Position numbers and translations under genes: made by a program. The notes under the pieces were generated by a model that saw only the letters and a program-made list of their open reading frames with translations, was not told the DNA's origin and did not search any database. DNA of 6,489 nucleotides from Spirochaetales bacterium. GTDB taxonomy: Bacteria; Spirochaetota; Spirochaetia; DTKZ01. The DNA lies in contig JAISAF010000438.1 of the NCBI GenBank assembly GCA_031266855.1, forward strand, positions 1-6,489. The letters are read 5' to 3'. Shown one piece after another: positions 5,783 to 6,489 of the stretch (within the stretch, counting starts at the first letter, position 1; the number at the start of each line of letters is the position of its first letter).

Positions 5783-5829
5783 GGTTCCAAAGCCGCAAGC
5801 GTAACGGTCGCCTGTACGCGTGGTGGCGG
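5783..5829. repeat. Conserved core, second copy
   Basis: Same arrangement as 913-959: 23 identical bases (5783-5805), a 12-base spacer of different sequence, then GCGTGGTGGCGG (5818-5829). Both copies have the same orientation as the left arm of their block. Confidence 0.8.
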
Positions 5830-5852
5830 TGAGCCGGTGGTGATAAATACGT

Positions 5853-5875
5853 GCACAGCGCGTAACGCGCTGTGC
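5853..5875. repeat. Hairpin 2h
   Basis: Arm GCACAGCGCG, loop TAA, perfect complementary arm (10/3/10). Confidence 0.9.
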
Positions 5876-5889
5876 CTGGTGGCAGACCA

Positions 5890-5915
5890 CGCAATTTTGC
5901 CCCGGCAAAATTGCG
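5890..5915. repeat. Hairpin 2i
   Basis: Arm CGCAATTTTGC, loop CCCG (its ends could also pair), perfect complementary arm (11/4/11). Confidence 0.9.
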
Positions 5916-5931
5916 ACCGCCGGGTTGCGCA

Positions 5932-5958
5932 CAGCTAATTGCCGCTGGCAATTAGCTG
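5932..5958. repeat. Hairpin 2j
   Basis: Arm CAGCTAATTGCC, loop GCT, perfect complementary arm (12/3/12). It abuts the next hairpin directly. Confidence 0.9.
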
Positions 5959-5988
5959 CCCCGGAATTGCCACAGGCAATTCCGGGGC
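5958..5988. repeat. Hairpin 2k, last of block 2
   Basis: Arm GCCCCGGAATTGCC, loop ACA, perfect complementary arm (14/3/14, sharing one base with hairpin 2j). It lies about 20 bases downstream of the stop of the right-end minus-strand gene and could help end its transcription, but there is no T-run after it on that strand. Confidence 0.9.
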
Positions 5989-6007
5989 CTTCTTCTGGGC
6001 TGCCGTG

Positions 6008-6489
6008 TTACAGCACCGCGTGCCGCAGCCGCAGAATAAAGCGGTAGGTTCCGCCGGGTTCCAGATAGACCTCGCTCAACTGAATCTTTGAATACGCAAG
6101 CCCGCCGCCGTGGAGGACAATGTACACCCGTTTGGTGGGCGTATAGCTGGGCGGCATGCCCCGCATCGTGAAGGCCTGCATTTTATTAAACAGATACGGC
6201 ACAAAGGACGCCATGCCGCCTTCGCCCGGTTCCCTCCGCTTAAAGTATGCCGTGTCACTCATGCCGCTGCTCGCGGGATCGGAGCTGTCCGGGTAGCCCA
6301 GATAAGTCATAACATTCAAAAACTGTTTTACCGCCGCGCTCCCCATAACCATTGCCCAGCGCTCCGCGTCCTGTGTATACGGCGCATACTCAGTGCCGGG
6401 GGCGGGGATTACCCGCTGATCCGCCGACGTTACCGCCCCGAAATCCGTGGAACTGGTAAACCACACCCCGCCGCCGCCCGCGCTCCCGG
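6008..6489 (-). CDS. Unrecognised protein, C-terminal 159 residues; start lies outside the window
   Basis: The minus-strand frame is open from the window edge to a TAA at 6008-6010. A GTG at 6464-6466 is the first possible start inside the frame, but the frame continues upstream through a glycine-rich stretch (GSAGGGGVWF) with no stop, so the gene very likely begins beyond 6489. I do not recognise the family. Visible features are the Gly-rich segment entering a Ser/Thr-rich part (VWFTSSTDFGAVTSADQ), a Tyr/Met/Pro-rich middle (MGSAAVKQFLNVMTYLGYPDSSD), and a C-terminus of alternating polar and hydrophobic residues suggesting beta strands (KRVYIVLHGGGLAYSKIQLSEVYLEPGGTYR split around 110-147; ending RHAVL). 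There is no membrane segment or catalytic motif in the visible part. The Gly-rich linker suggests a modular, perhaps surface or structural, protein; that is only a guess. Coding confidence rests on the long open frame and the protein-like composition. Confidence 0.6.
   Translation of the reverse strand, partial: GSAGGGGVWFTSSTDFGAVTSADQRVIPAPGTEYAPYTQDAERWAMVMGSAAVKQFLNVMTYLGYPDSSDPASSGMSDTAYFKRREPGEGGMASFVPYLFNKMQAFTMRGMPPSYTPTKRVYIVLHGGGLAYSKIQLSEVYLEPGGTYRFILRLRHAVL

Larger units (their letters stand above)
5396..5988. repeat. Hairpin-rich repeat block 2
   Basis: Eleven perfect hairpins (arms 8-16 bp) in 593 bases with no credible gene, lying between the convergent glgP and the right-end gene. 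From 5396 to about 5540 it carries the same arm as both ends of block 1, in the plus orientation. The match to the right arm of block 1 includes identical runs of 32 bases (5425-5456) and 27 bases (5471-5497). Further on are hairpins absent from block 1, the common core (5783-5829), and three closely packed hairpins (5890-5988). No inverted second arm is found at the right end, so this is either a half-element or a different arrangement of the same parts. Confidence 0.8.

Noticed and set aside
5360..5951. Overlapping frames of 60-154 codons through hairpin block 2
   Set aside because: At least six frames on both strands are open at once over the same palindromic sequence; none has a start context or recognisable protein.
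5396..5988. CRISPR array
   Set aside because: The palindromes differ in sequence and size and have no regular identical-repeat/unique-spacer pattern; no cas gene is visible.

Overview
The window fits a moderately GC-rich bacterial chromosome, most likely a spirochaete and perhaps a Treponema relative. That is inferred from the style of the left-end lipoprotein (lipobox LASC followed by a CsgG/LpoB-like domain, a family common in treponemes) and from the general look of the genes. It is not proven.

Layout, left to right. (1) A minus-strand lipoprotein gene runs off the left edge (1-506). (2) A divergent intergenic gap follows, most of which (about 698-1229) is a dense block of perfect hairpins set in a conserved framework. 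(3) A complete plus-strand homoserine dehydrogenase gene (hom, 1324-2661) has a possible promoter just before it. (4) A 132-base gap holds a good sigma70-type promoter, a small inverted repeat and a 21-base-period direct repeat. (5) A complete plus-strand glycogen/alpha-glucan phosphorylase gene (glgP, 2794-5325) follows. (6) A convergent gap is filled by a second, longer hairpin block (about 5396-5988) of the same family. (7) The 3' part of an unrecognised minus-strand gene (6008-6489) runs off the right edge.

The two enzymes are ordinary housekeeping genes: Hom makes homoserine for methionine and threonine, and GlgP releases glucose-1-phosphate from storage glucan. They share a strand but glgP seems to have its own promoter, and no functional link between them is evident.

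The unusual content is the repeat family. Twenty hairpins (about 226 base pairs by hand count) are purely Watson-Crick paired, with no G-U pairs. Nineteen share a GC-loop-GC centre. Corresponding positions in different copies carry different stem sequences that nevertheless stay perfectly complementary. One slot shows three compensated base-pair changes between 32 and 27 identical flanking bases. Block 1 looks like two copies facing each other around a common core; block 2 is a single copy plus core plus additional hairpins. No protein in the window explains them.
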